38,180 nt of DNA from an uncultured Pseudomonadota bacterium (GCA_903839465.1 CAIMCI010000339.1:1-38180); one strand, 5' to 3'. Shown: positions 8,722 to 17,057, numbered from the stretch's first letter. The notes: a model not told the origin generated them from the letters alone. Translations and numbers: made by a program.

Positions 8722-9876
8722 TCAGAGCGCCCGCAGCCGCTCGGCCGCCGCCACGAGCGTCGCCTCGTCCTTTGCAAAACAAAGCCTTATGAGCCGCTCC
8801 CCGGGCACCGCCCGCGGACTGAACGGCGACATCGGGATCGTCGCCACGCCGTGCTCGAGGACGAGGCGCCGGCTGAACTCGAGATCCGGCTCATCGCTGA
8901 TCGCGGAATAGTCGACGAGCTGGAAATAGGTGGCGGCGGTGGGCGTGAGCGCGAATTTCGAACCGGCGAGCAGGGCGACGAGGCGGTCGCGCAGGCGCTG
9001 GTAGAACGCCGGCAGGCCGAGGGCCGCAGCGGGTTCGGCCGCGAGGAAGTCGGCGAGGCCCTCCTGCAGCGGTGTGGCGACCGTGAACGTCAGGAACTGG
9101 TGCACCTTGCGCAATTCGGCCGACAGCGCCGGCGGCGCCACGCAGTAGCCGACCTTCCAGCCGGTGACATGGAACGTCTTGCCGTAGGAGGAAACGACGT
9201 AACTGCGCGCGGCGAGCTCGGGATGGGCGTGCACGCTCTCGTGCGGACGACCGTCGAAGACCATGTGCTCGTACACTTCGTCTGACAGGAGCACCGCGCG
9301 GGTCGGCCGCAGCAGCTCGGCAAACCGATCGAGCTCGGCACGCGTCAGGCAGCGACCGCTCGGGTTGTGTGGCGTATTGATGATGACCAGCCGGGTTCGC
9401 GGCGAGATCGCCGCCGCCAACCGCTCCCAGTCGGGCGAAAAGTCCGGGCGGGTCAACGGCACGTGGATCGTGCGCGCTCCCGCCAGCGTCGCGATCGGCT
9501 CGTAACTGTCGTACGCCGGATCGAAGACGATCACCTCGTCGCCCGCCCCGACCGTCGCCAGGATCGCCGCCGTGAGCCCCTCGGTGCCGCCGACCGTGAT
9601 CGTCACCTCGTCCGCCGCCGATACGCGCCTCGCGAAGCGCCGCCCGAGATCGGCGGCGATCACCTCGCGCAGGCGCATGACACCGGCCATCGGCGGGTAC
9701 TGGTTGGACTTGCCACGCAGGTGCCGGACGACGTGTTCGACCAGCGCGGCGGGCGGATCGAAGTCCGGCACGCCCTGCGAGAGGTTCAGCGCCCCGGCAC
9801 CGGAGGCGAGCTCGGTCATCACCGTGAAGATGGTGGTGCCGACCCCGGGCAGCCTCGACTCCACGGGCGCGATCAT
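8722..9876 (-). CDS. ybdL: Class I/II aminotransferase, YbdL-type (methionine aminotransferase-like)
   Basis: 384 residues from the ATG at 9876, whose ATGA overlaps the stop of the glucokinase gene. It aligns by eye with E. coli YbdL throughout: LGTTIFT-like start (VGTTIFTVM), LNLSQGVPDFD, FDPAYDSYEP, INTPHNPSG, LSDEVYEH and the PLP lysine in SYGKTFHVTGWKVGYC (Lys233), then LIRLCFAK near the C-terminus. YbdL transaminates methionine and aromatic amino acids with 2-oxo acids. Its location at the end of the polyamine operon is unusual. It is not of the class III type of SpuC, so it is not an obvious replacement for the missing polyamine transaminase, although that cannot be excluded. Confidence 0.88.
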   Translation of the reverse strand: MIAPVESRLPGVGTTIFTVMTELASGAGALNLSQGVPDFDPPAALVEHVVRHLRGKSNQYPPMAGVMRLREVIAADLGRRFARRVSAADEVTITVGGTEGLTAAILATVGAGDEVIVFDPAYDSYEPIATLAGARTIHVPLTRPDFSPDWERLAAAISPRTRLVIINTPHNPSGRCLTRAELDRFAELLRPTRAVLLSDEVYEHMVFDGRPHESVHAHPELAARSYVVSSYGKTFHVTGWKVGYCVAPPALSAELRKVHQFLTFTVATPLQEGLADFLAAEPAAALGLPAFYQRLRDRLVALLAGSKFALTPTAATYFQLVDYSAISDEPDLEFSRRLVLEHGVATIPMSPFSPRAVPGERLIRLCFAKDEATLVAAAERLRAL

Positions 9877-10625
9877 GGCCGCCGCACCAGACCCGCCGCA
9901 TAGGTTGCCGCACCGACCACGCCGGCGTGCTGGCGCAGCTGCGCCGGCACGATCGGCGCGCCGGCCTTCAGGCGCGTGCCGAACTCGGCCCAGTGCTCGG
10001 TCACGCCGCCGCTGATGATGTACAGGTCCGGCCAGAGCAGCCGGTGATACACATCGAGCACCTCGTTGACCCGGGCCGCCCAGTCCGACCAGCTCAGGTT
10101 GAGCGCGCTCCTGACGCGGGCGCTGGCACGGTGCTCGGCCTCCTCGCCGCGCACCTCGAGGTGCCCGAGCTCCGCGTTTGCCCACAGCTCGCCATTCGTG
10201 AACAGCGCGGTACCGATGCCGGTCCCGAGCGTGAGCACCAGGACGCTGCCGCGCACGCCCCGACCGGCCCCGAAACGCATTTCGGCGAGACCCGCGGCAT
10301 CGGCGTCGTTGAGAAAGCCGCACGGCCGGCCCGTGGCGCCCTCGACGAGCTCCGCGCCGTTGCAACCCACCCAGCCGTGATCGACGTTGGCGGCCGTCCG
10401 CGCAACGCCGTCGGTGACGACCGCCGGAAACGCGAAGCCCACGGTACCGGTCGCCTCCGGGTGTTCCGCGACGAGCGCGGCAACCGCGGCGGCTACCGCC
10501 GCCGGCGTCGCCGGCTGAGGCGTCGGACGCGTCGTGACCTCGCCCACGAGGCGTCCGTCAGCGACATCGACTGCCCCCGCCTTGATTGCCGAACCACCGA
10601 GATCGATACCGAGAGAAAGAGTCAT
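9873..10625 (-). CDS. ppgK: Polyphosphate glucokinase (ROK family)
   Basis: 250 residues, the size of single-domain polyphosphate glucokinases. The phosphate-1 loop LGIDLGGSAIKAG (5-17), the catalytic aspartates in NDADAAG (106-112) and LTLGTGIGTALF (131-142) are present. The downstream ELGHLEV, RASARVRSALNLSWSDWA, LLWPDLYIISGGV and HAGVVGAA stretches match the polyphosphate/ATP glucokinase of mycobacteria better than ordinary ROK kinases, which have a zinc-binding cysteine motif that is absent here. It would phosphorylate glucose using polyphosphate and perhaps ATP. Its start overlaps the potI stop (ATGA) and its stop overlaps the next start (ATGA), so it is locked into the polyamine operon. 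The phosphoryl donor is inferred from family resemblance. Confidence 0.85.
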   Translation of the reverse strand: MTLSLGIDLGGSAIKAGAVDVADGRLVGEVTTRPTPQPATPAAVAAAVAALVAEHPEATGTVGFAFPAVVTDGVARTAANVDHGWVGCNGAELVEGATGRPCGFLNDADAAGLAEMRFGAGRGVRGSVLVLTLGTGIGTALFTNGELWANAELGHLEVRGEEAEHRASARVRSALNLSWSDWAARVNEVLDVYHRLLWPDLYIISGGVTEHWAEFGTRLKAGAPIVPAQLRQHAGVVGAATYAAGLVRRP

Positions 10626-11473
10626 GCCGGAACCTCACGCGCCTCTTCCGCCTCGAGCACCAGCCGGCGTTCACGACGCTGCAGGGCAAGCCCGACGCCG
10701 ATCACGGCAATGGTTACCGTGAGGACGAGCAGGGTTGCCAGCGCGTTGATGTCCGGACTGACGCCAAGGCGGACCTTGGAAAAGATGAGCTGGGGAAGGG
10801 TAGTAGAACCCGGACCGGAGACGAAACTCGTTATGACGAGGTCGTCCCACGACAGAATGAAGGCCAGCAGCCAGCCCGACACCACGCTCGGCGCGATGAT
10901 CGGCAGCGTGATCACGAAAAACACCTTCGCCGGCCGTGCCCCGAGGTCGAGCGCCGCCTCCTCCAGCGACCGGTCGAACGTACTGAGGCGCGCCTGGACG
11001 ACAACGGTCACGTACGCGAGACAGAACGTCATGTGCGCGATGGTGATCGTCGTCGCGCCCCGCCCGGCGGGCCAGCCGATGACCTGCTCCATCGCAACGA
11101 ACACCAGCAGCATCGACAGTCCGGTGATGACCTCGGGAAGCACCATCGGCGCGGTCGTCAGACCGACGAAAAGGCTGCGGCCACGGAACTTGCCGAAGCG
11201 GACCAGGCAGAACGCCGCCAGCGTGCCGAGGATGGTCGAGCCGGTGGCGTTGAGCGCCGCCACCTTGAAGCTCAGCCGCGCCGCCTCCAGCACTTCGCCG
11301 TTCGACATCAGCTCCACATACCACTTGAGCGTCGGCGAATGCACGGAATCCCACACGGTCACCAGCCGCGAGGCGTTGAACGAGTAGACGACCATCAGGA
11401 TGATCGGCACGTACAGGAACGCGAAGCCCAGGCACAGCATCGTCAGGATGAATGGTGACAGCCGCCTATTCAC
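10622..11473 (-). CDS. potI: Polyamine ABC transporter permease, PotI/SpuH type
   Basis: 283 residues, all hydrophobic helices and short loops typical of the MalG/PotC group. The cytoplasmic EAA loop that docks the ATPase is visible as EEAALDLGARPAKVFFVITLPIIAPS. The N-terminal part, YVPIILMVVYSFN and LKWYVELM, is typical of PotI/PotC. GTG start at 11473, overlapping the potH stop by 8 bases. It pairs with PotH to form the inner-membrane channel for putrescine or spermidine. The stop overlaps the ppgK start. Confidence 0.93.
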   Translation of the reverse strand: MNRRLSPFILTMLCLGFAFLYVPIILMVVYSFNASRLVTVWDSVHSPTLKWYVELMSNGEVLEAARLSFKVAALNATGSTILGTLAAFCLVRFGKFRGRSLFVGLTTAPMVLPEVITGLSMLLVFVAMEQVIGWPAGRGATTITIAHMTFCLAYVTVVVQARLSTFDRSLEEAALDLGARPAKVFFVITLPIIAPSVVSGWLLAFILSWDDLVITSFVSGPGSTTLPQLIFSKVRLGVSPDINALATLLVLTVTIAVIGVGLALQRRERRLVLEAEEAREVPA

Positions 11474-12389
11474 TGGCCGGCTCCCGCGCCTGGACCCGCT
11501 GCAGGACGACGATGAACCCGACCAGCAGCAGCAGCAGCAGGACCGCGACGGCGCTCGCCAGGGGCCAGTCGCGGTTGTTGAAGAACTCCTCCCACAGCAC
11601 TCGTCCGATCATGAGCGTCCCGGGGCCGCCCAGCACCGCCGGGATCACGTACTCGCCGACCGAGGGGATGAAGACGAGCAGGCACCCGGCGAGGATGCCT
11701 TCGCTCGTCAAAGGCAGCGTGACGCGGAAAAAGGCCTTTATCGGCCGGCAGCCGAGGTCGGCGGCGGCCTCGAGCAGCGACGGGTCCAGCTTCTCGATCG
11801 CCGAGTAGAGCGGCAGGACCATGAAGGGCAGGTACGAATAGACCATGCCGAGGTACACGGCGAAGTCGGTCTGCAGCATCACCAGCGGCTCGTGGATGAT
11901 GCCGAGCTTCAGGAGGACCGTATTGATCGGCCCGGCCCTCGACAGGAGTCCGATCCACGCGTACACGCGCAGCAGGAACGAGGTGAAGAACGGCAGCACG
12001 ACGAGCAGGAACAGCACGCTGCGCCAGTTGCGTGGCGCGCGCGCGATGCCGTAGGCCATCGGGTAGCCGAGCAGCAGCGCCAGCACGGTCGAGACGAAGG
12101 CCACCTTGAGCGAATTGGCGAACGCCGCGACGTACAGCGAGTCCTGCGCGATGAACGTGTAATTGGACAGGTACAGGCGCAGCTGCAGCACCCGGTCGGC
12201 CCCGTAGGAGACCAGCGGCTCGATCGGCGGCATCGCGATCTTAGGTGTCGAGAACGAGATACCGAAGACGATCACGAGCGGCACCAGGAAGAAGAGGCAT
12301 AGCCACAGGTAGGGCACGCCGAGCACGAGGCGGCGACCCACCTGCAGGCGGGACCAGCCCCGGCCGAGGTCGGAAGAGCCGGTGCTCAC
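11466..12389 (-). CDS. potH: Polyamine ABC transporter permease, PotH/SpuG type
   Basis: 307 residues from a GTG at 12389 that shares GTGA with the potG stop; the longer open frame upstream runs through potG in another frame and is not used. The N-terminal YLWLCLFFLVPLVIVFGISF, the IAPHNW-region equivalent and the EAA loop (LEAADLG-type, LLEAAADLGCRPIKAFFRVTL) mark it as the PotB/PotH permease. The C-terminal motif VGEYVIPAVLGGP is highly conserved in polyamine permeases. Works with PotI, PotG and PotF in putrescine/spermidine import. Confidence 0.93.
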   Translation of the reverse strand: MSTGSSDLGRGWSRLQVGRRLVLGVPYLWLCLFFLVPLVIVFGISFSTPKIAMPPIEPLVSYGADRVLQLRLYLSNYTFIAQDSLYVAAFANSLKVAFVSTVLALLLGYPMAYGIARAPRNWRSVLFLLVVLPFFTSFLLRVYAWIGLLSRAGPINTVLLKLGIIHEPLVMLQTDFAVYLGMVYSYLPFMVLPLYSAIEKLDPSLLEAAADLGCRPIKAFFRVTLPLTSEGILAGCLLVFIPSVGEYVIPAVLGGPGTLMIGRVLWEEFFNNRDWPLASAVAVLLLLLLVGFIVVLQRVQAREPASE

Positions 12390-13486
12390 TGGGTCAGCAC
12401 GACGGGCGCCGACGGTTCCCAGGAAAGCCAGACCCGCTCGTCCCAGCCGATGCGTTCGGCGTGGCGGTGCAGGTTGGGCTGGCTGACGCGCACCTTGCGG
12501 CCGCCGTCGAGGGTGATCAGGTAGCGGGACACCTCGCCAAGATAGGCAACGTCCGTGACCATGCCGGCGGCGATGTTCTCGGGCTGCCGCCCGGGAACGG
12601 CCGCCGGCGTCTCCCGCGACAGGCTGATCTTCTCCGGCCTGAGCGCCACGCTGACCTTCGCATCGGGCGAGGAGCTGATGCCGTGATCGACATAGATCGG
12701 ATAGCCGAGTTCGGTGCATTCGATGCGCACATGGTCAGGCTCGTCGTCCAGCAGCCTGCCCTCGAAGAGATTGACCGAGCCGATGAAATCCGCGACGAAG
12801 CGCGAATTCGGGTACTCGTAGACCTCGGTCGGCGCGCCGACCTGGAGGATCTCCCCGGCGGACATCACGCCAATGCGGGTCGCCAGCGTCATCGCCTCCT
12901 CCTGGTCGTGGGTCACGATGACGAAAGTGACGCCCAGTCTCTCCTGGATGCTGACGAGCTCGAACTGCGTGCGCTCGCGCAACTTGCGGTCAAGCGCGCC
13001 GAGGGGCTCGTCGAGGAGCAGCAGCTTCGGTCGCTTGACGAGCGCCCGCGCCAGGGCCACGCGCTGGCGCTGGCCGCCGGACAGCTGGTGCGGCCGGCGC
13101 CGCTCATAGCCCTTAAGCTCAACCATCGCGAGCATTTCGGCGACCCGGTCCCTGATCTCGCCGGCCGGCAGGCCGTCCTGACGCAGACCGAACGCGACGT
13201 TGTTCTCGACGGTGAGGTGCGGAAACAGCGCGTAGGACTGGAACATCATGTTGACCGGCCGCTCGTAGGGCGGCACGTGGGTGACATCGACACCGTCGAT
13301 CCAGATCTGCCCGGTACTCGGCGTCTCGAATCCGGCCAGCATGCGCAGCAACGTCGTCTTGCCGCAGCCCGAGGCGCCGAGCAGGCAGAAGATCTCCCCC
13401 TTCGTGATGTCGAGCGAGACGTCGTTGACAGCCGCCTGGCTGCCAAAGCGCTTGGTGACCCGGTCGATGCGCACGTACGGCGGCAT
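12386..13486 (-). CDS. potG: Polyamine ABC transporter ATPase, PotG/SpuF type
   Basis: About 366 residues from the ATG at 13486, four bases after the potF stop; an in-frame ATG at 13531 would add 15 residues and overlap potF by 41 bases, and its length also fits PotG, so the start is uncertain. Walker A is GASGCGKTT (37-45), the Q-loop is in MMFQSYALFPH, the ABC signature is LSGGQRQRVALARAL, Walker B is LLLLDEPLGALD and the switch histidine is in VTHDQEEAM. The C-terminal 110 residues form a TOBE-type regulatory domain (VALRPEKI, LGEVSRYLI). Provides ATP-driven power for polyamine import at the inner membrane. Confidence 0.95.
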   Translation of the reverse strand: MPPYVRIDRVTKRFGSQAAVNDVSLDITKGEIFCLLGASGCGKTTLLRMLAGFETPSTGQIWIDGVDVTHVPPYERPVNMMFQSYALFPHLTVENNVAFGLRQDGLPAGEIRDRVAEMLAMVELKGYERRRPHQLSGGQRQRVALARALVKRPKLLLLDEPLGALDRKLRERTQFELVSIQERLGVTFVIVTHDQEEAMTLATRIGVMSAGEILQVGAPTEVYEYPNSRFVADFIGSVNLFEGRLLDDEPDHVRIECTELGYPIYVDHGISSSPDAKVSVALRPEKISLSRETPAAVPGRQPENIAAGMVTDVAYLGEVSRYLITLDGGRKVRVSQPNLHRHAERIGWDERVWLSWEPSAPVVLTQ

Positions 13487-13490
13487 CGTC

Positions 13491-14654
13491 CTATCGGCCG
13501 GTGCGGATGCGGGTCCAGGCTCGGTTTTCATAGCGGGTGTAGGCGAGTGATTCGGCACGGTGGTCCTTGAATCGGGTCCGCACTTCGGCGGGCGGATAGA
13601 TGGCCTGATCGTCCCGGATGGCCGGTGGCAGCAGCGGGATGGCCGCCAGGTTGCCCGACGGGTACTTCTTGTAAGTGGAGATTTCCGCCACCACGTCCGG
13701 CTGCATGATGTAGTTGAGGAACCTGTGCGCATTGTCCGGGTGCGGTGCGTCGGCCGGGATGGCCAGCAGGTCCGCCTCGAAGATCGCACCCTCCCTCGGC
13801 ACCGTGTAGGCGATCTTCACGCCGTTACCCGCCTCCTGCGCCCGGTCCCTCGCCTGCAGCACGTCGCCGGTGTAGCCGATTGAAACGCACACCTCGCCGT
13901 TGGCAAGGTCGTTGATGTACTGCGAGCTGTGGAAGTAGCGGATGAACGGCCGAACCCGCTTGACCAGTTCCTCCGCGGCGGCGAGGTCCTCCAGCCGCTC
14001 GCTGTTCGGGTCGATGCCGAGGTAAATCTGCGCCGAATCGAGGACTTCCGGCGGGGAATCGACGAACGTGATGCCGCAGGCCTGCAGCTTCTCGGCATTC
14101 TTGGGATCGAACACCAGAGCCCAGCTGTCGAGCGGGGCGTCGGGGCCGAGGGCGGCCCGCACCTTGTCGACGTTGTAGCCGATGCCGGTCGCCTGCCACA
14201 TGTACGGAATGCCGTAACGGTTGTCGGGATCGTTGAGCCGCAGGCGCTGCAGGAGGTCGGGATCGAGGTTGTGGTAGTTCGGCAGCTTCGACTTGTCGAG
14301 CGCGAGGAAAACGCCTTCCCTCGCCTGGCGCTCGAGAAAGAACGCCGAGGGGACCACGACGTCATAGCCGCTGTGCCCGGTCAGCAGCTTGGTCTCCAGC
14401 ACCTCGTTGGTGTCGTAGACGTCGTAGTTGACCTTGATACCGGTCTCCCGCTCGAAGCGGGTGATCGTGTCCGGCGCGATATAGTCGGACCAGTTGTAGA
14501 CGTTGAGGATTTTGGCTTCGTCAACCGGTTTTCCGGCGGGGGCGGCGACACCGTCGCGCTTGGCGCCGCAGGCCGCCAGCACGCCGAGGCCCGCTGTCGC
14601 CAGCGCCACAAGGCGAAGGAACCCGCGGCGCCGGGCCCACGTCGAAATCCGCAT
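13491..14654 (-). CDS. potF: Polyamine-binding lipoprotein, PotF/SpuD/SpuE type
   Basis: About 387 residues from the ATG at 14654 (a TTG directly before it, at 14657, is closer to the GGAG site). The N-terminus has RRRGFLRLVAL, which fits the twin-arginine pattern RRxFLR, then a hydrophobic core ending in the lipobox LAAC with the lipidated Cys29; so it may be a Tat-exported lipoprotein, where most PotF proteins are soluble Sec substrates. The mature part has the PotF/PotD fold: LNVYNWSDYIAPDTI, VVVPSAFFLERQ, GIPYMWQATGIGYN, VSIGYTGDV and FEADLLAIPADAPH, where aromatic and acidic residues line the amine pocket. Whether it prefers putrescine or spermidine cannot be read. An in-front promoter (14681-14708) suggests extra transcription from here. 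Confidence 0.93.
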   Translation of the reverse strand: MRISTWARRRGFLRLVALATAGLGVLAACGAKRDGVAAPAGKPVDEAKILNVYNWSDYIAPDTITRFERETGIKVNYDVYDTNEVLETKLLTGHSGYDVVVPSAFFLERQAREGVFLALDKSKLPNYHNLDPDLLQRLRLNDPDNRYGIPYMWQATGIGYNVDKVRAALGPDAPLDSWALVFDPKNAEKLQACGITFVDSPPEVLDSAQIYLGIDPNSERLEDLAAAEELVKRVRPFIRYFHSSQYINDLANGEVCVSIGYTGDVLQARDRAQEAGNGVKIAYTVPREGAIFEADLLAIPADAPHPDNAHRFLNYIMQPDVVAEISTYKKYPSGNLAAIPLLPPAIRDDQAIYPPAEVRTRFKDHRAESLAYTRYENRAWTRIRTGR

Positions 14655-14680
14655 CAAGTGATACTCCGGGACTGGACACG

Positions 14681-14708
14681 TTTATAGCCCAGCCGCGGAC
14701 CCCTTGAA
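14681..14708 (-). promoter_or_regulatory. Putative sigma70 promoter in front of potF
   Basis: On the minus strand TTCAAG (14708-14703) and TATAAA (14686-14681) are separated by 16 bases, ending 27 bases before the potF ATG. The -10 box matches 5 of 6 consensus positions, the -35 box 3 of 6. It lies in the 80-base gap after the glutamylpolyamine synthetase gene and would let the transporter genes be made independently. Prediction only. Confidence 0.4.
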
Positions 14709-14734
14709 CAGCCCGCCGGGGCCGGAGCGGCCGA

Positions 14735-16078
14735 TCAGACGTTCAGCAGCAGGTGCTCGCGCTCCCAGGCGGAAATCACCTTGAGGAAGGCCTCGTACTC
14801 GGAGTCCTTGACGGCCGAGTAAGCCTGCACGAACCGCTCGCCGAACAGCTCGACCAGCGGCCGGCATTCGCGCAGCAGGCGCAGCGCCTCCGCGAGGGTC
14901 CGTGGCAGCTGGATCGGCAGCAGGTAGGCACTCCCGGACAGCGGCTCGGTAGGTTTGATGCCTTCCATCATCCCGAGGTAGCCGCAGGCGAGCGATGCCG
15001 CGATGGCGAGGTAGGGGTTCGCGTCCGCGCCGCCCAGGCGATTTTCGACGCGGCGCGCCGCCGGCGAGGACATCGGCACGCGCAGGCCGGCCGTGCGGTT
15101 GTCGTAGCCCCAGTGGACGTTGATCGGCGCCGAATTGTGCGGCGTGATGCGCCGGTAGCTGTTGACGTTCGGCGCGAACAGCGACATCGCCGCCGGCAGG
15201 TACTTCTGCAGGCCGGCGATGTGGGAGAAGAAGAGCTGGGTCGGCGTGCCGTCAGCCTGGCTGAAGATGTTCTGCCGCGTCTTCACGTCGACGATGCTCT
15301 GGTGGAGATGCATGGCGCTGCCGGGCTCCTTGGCCATGGGCTTTGCCATGAACGTCGCGTACATCTTGTGGCGCAGGGCGGCCTCGCGCGCGGTCCGCTT
15401 GAAGAGGAAGGCCTGATCGGCGAGCGACATCGGATAGCCGTGCAGCAGGTTTATTTCCATCTGCGCCGCGCCGGCCTCGTGGATCAGCGTGTCGATCTCG
15501 ATTTCCTGCGCTTCGCAGAACGTGTAGACGTCGTCGAACAGCGGATCGAACTCGTTGACCGCGGCGATCGAGTAGCTCTGTCGGCCGATTTCCGGGCGCC
15601 CCGAGCGACCCACCGGCGGCTTGAGGGGATAGTCGGAATCGATGTTCGGCTCGACCAGGAAGAATTCGAGTTCCGGCGCCAGCACCGGCTCCCAGCCCTG
15701 CGCGGCGTACAGCTCGAGCACGCTGCGCAGCACGTAGCGCGGCGACATCGTCACCGGCCTGCCGTCGCTGTAGAAGCAGTCGTGGATGACCTGGGCGGTC
15801 GGCTCGGCAGCCCACGGCACGACCCGGATCGTCGACGGGTCGGCCTTCAGGACGATGTCGATCTCGGACGGGTTGATGGCGCTGTCGTCGTCCGGATATT
15901 CGCCGGTCACCGTCTGCAGAAAGATCGACTCCGGAAGGCGCAGCCCTTCCTCCTCGACGTACTTGGCGGCCGGCACGAGCTTGCCGCGTGCAACCCCTGC
16001 CATGTCGGGAACGATCGCCTCGACTTCGCTGATGCCATGGTCCTTCAGGAACTGGCGGATGGGGCTCTGCGTGCTCAT
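14735..16078 (-). CDS. puuA: Glutamine-synthetase-family gamma-glutamylpolyamine synthetase
   Basis: 447 residues from the ATG at 16078; an upstream TTG at 16105 is in frame but would overlap the preceding gene. It has the glutamine synthetase fold: the beta-grasp N-domain, then the catalytic core with PELEFFLVEP, HEAGAAQMEINL, SAMHLHQSI and SYRRITPHNSAPINVHWG, followed by RVPMSSPAARRVENRLGGADANPYLA. These supply the metal-binding glutamates and histidine and the ammonia/amine pocket. It resembles PuuA and the SpuB/SpuI enzymes of Pseudomonas, which ligate glutamate to putrescine or spermidine with ATP, rather than GlnA (no adenylylation tyrosine motif). Position between the PuuD/SpuA hydrolase and the polyamine transporter supports this role. 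Confidence 0.9.
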   Translation of the reverse strand: MSTQSPIRQFLKDHGISEVEAIVPDMAGVARGKLVPAAKYVEEEGLRLPESIFLQTVTGEYPDDDSAINPSEIDIVLKADPSTIRVVPWAAEPTAQVIHDCFYSDGRPVTMSPRYVLRSVLELYAAQGWEPVLAPELEFFLVEPNIDSDYPLKPPVGRSGRPEIGRQSYSIAAVNEFDPLFDDVYTFCEAQEIEIDTLIHEAGAAQMEINLLHGYPMSLADQAFLFKRTAREAALRHKMYATFMAKPMAKEPGSAMHLHQSIVDVKTRQNIFSQADGTPTQLFFSHIAGLQKYLPAAMSLFAPNVNSYRRITPHNSAPINVHWGYDNRTAGLRVPMSSPAARRVENRLGGADANPYLAIAASLACGYLGMMEGIKPTEPLSGSAYLLPIQLPRTLAEALRLLRECRPLVELFGERFVQAYSAVKDSEYEAFLKVISAWEREHLLLNV

Positions 16079-16101
16079 AGGATAGTCACCGGTCCGATTT
16101 T

Positions 16102-16863
16102 TCAACGACGCGCGCCGCGGCGAAGGCGCGCCGCCGCACCGAATGCCGCAAACAGTGCGCGCGAAAATTCATTCTCCATGGCCTTCCACTCCGGGTGCCA
16201 TTGCACGCCGATGGCGAACGACCGGGCCCCGTCGACACGGAACGCCTCGACGAGACCATCGGGCGCCGTCGCCTCCACCACGAGGCCCGGGGCAAGCCTG
16301 TCCACGCCCTGGGCGTGCAGCGAGTTGACGGCGAGCTCACGCTTGCCGCCCGCGAATCCCTCGAGCTGCCCGCCGGCGGCGAGCGTCACCTCGTGCGACG
16401 GCGCGTACTGCACGTCGAGCGGGTCGTCCTTGTTCTCGAGGTGGTTGAGATGGCCCGGCAACTCGTGCACCTTCTGGTGCAGCGAGCCGCCAAACGCGAC
16501 ATTCATCTCCTGGAAGCCGCGGCAGACGGCGAGGAGCGGCATCCCGTCGTCGACGAGCTGGCGGATCAACGGCAGGGTCGTCGCGTCACGGTGCGCGTCG
16601 TGCCAGGTGCCGGGCTCGCTCTGCGGACCGCCGTAATGGTGCGGCTCGACATTGGACGGGCTGCCGGTGAGGAACAGTCCGTCGCAGCAGGCACGCACGG
16701 CGTCAAGCGCAAGGTCCGCGCCGATGGACGGCAACAGCACCGGCACGGCACCGGCCGCCTCGGCTATCGCCGCGACGTACTTTTCGCCCACGCAATGGAA
16801 CCAGTGAGGTCCCAGCAACCGCCGATCGGCGGGAATCCCGATTACTGGTTTACGGTCAGACAT
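16102..16863 (-). CDS. puuD: Gamma-glutamyl-gamma-aminobutyrate hydrolase (class I glutamine amidotransferase-like, peptidase C26)
   Basis: 253 residues from ATG 16863. The catalytic triad of the C26 family is visible: the nucleophile in LLAVCRGFQEMN (Cys114) and His223 with Glu225 in VQWHPEW. The start VIGIPADRR, GLFLTGSPSNVEPHHY and VNSLHAQGV are typical of PuuD and of SpuA of Pseudomonas. It cleaves gamma-glutamyl-GABA, or the corresponding glutamylated acid from spermidine, releasing glutamate in the cytoplasm. First gene of the polyamine block; 23 bases separate it from the synthetase gene. No strong ribosome site precedes it. Confidence 0.92.
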   Translation of the reverse strand: MSDRKPVIGIPADRRLLGPHWFHCVGEKYVAAIAEAAGAVPVLLPSIGADLALDAVRACCDGLFLTGSPSNVEPHHYGGPQSEPGTWHDAHRDATTLPLIRQLVDDGMPLLAVCRGFQEMNVAFGGSLHQKVHELPGHLNHLENKDDPLDVQYAPSHEVTLAAGGQLEGFAGGKRELAVNSLHAQGVDRLAPGLVVEATAPDGLVEAFRVDGARSFAIGVQWHPEWKAMENEFSRALFAAFGAAARLRRGARR

Positions 16864-16994
16864 GTTTGTGGCTGTTGTCGCCGGGCCGCGGAACGCGAAA
16901 CCCGACCGGGCCTGAAGTGTAGCCTGAATCCGGCCCGGCCGCCCGCCGGGCGCCGGGCCACGGCGGTCAAATTCGCCGACGTTCGCGGCTTTTC

Positions 16995-17027
16995 GTGAAT
17001 TCAGACGGCATTATTTCAACAATTCAC
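16995..17027. promoter_or_regulatory. Inverted repeat upstream of the polyamine operon, possible operator
   Basis: GTGAATT (16995-17001) and AATTCAC (17021-17027) are perfect inverted copies 19 bases apart, in an A/T-rich island inside the 194-base gap between the cupin gene and puuD. The placement about 130-160 bases before the puuD start fits a transcription-factor site. A TACACT box on the minus strand (16921-16916) lies between it and the gene, without a clear -35 box. Operator function is inference. Confidence 0.35.
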
Positions 17028-17057
17028 AGCAACTCACGGCCGCCGGATCGCGCCCGC

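Noticed and set aside
11466-12719. Longer potH starting inside potG
   Set aside because: The extra N-terminus is the potG sequence read in another frame; GTG at 12389 overlapping the potG stop fits the transporter family.
14753-16636. 627-codon frame antisense to the glutamylpolyamine synthetase and puuD
   Set aside because: Both minus-strand genes carry full catalytic motifs; the plus frame is a GC-skew artefact.
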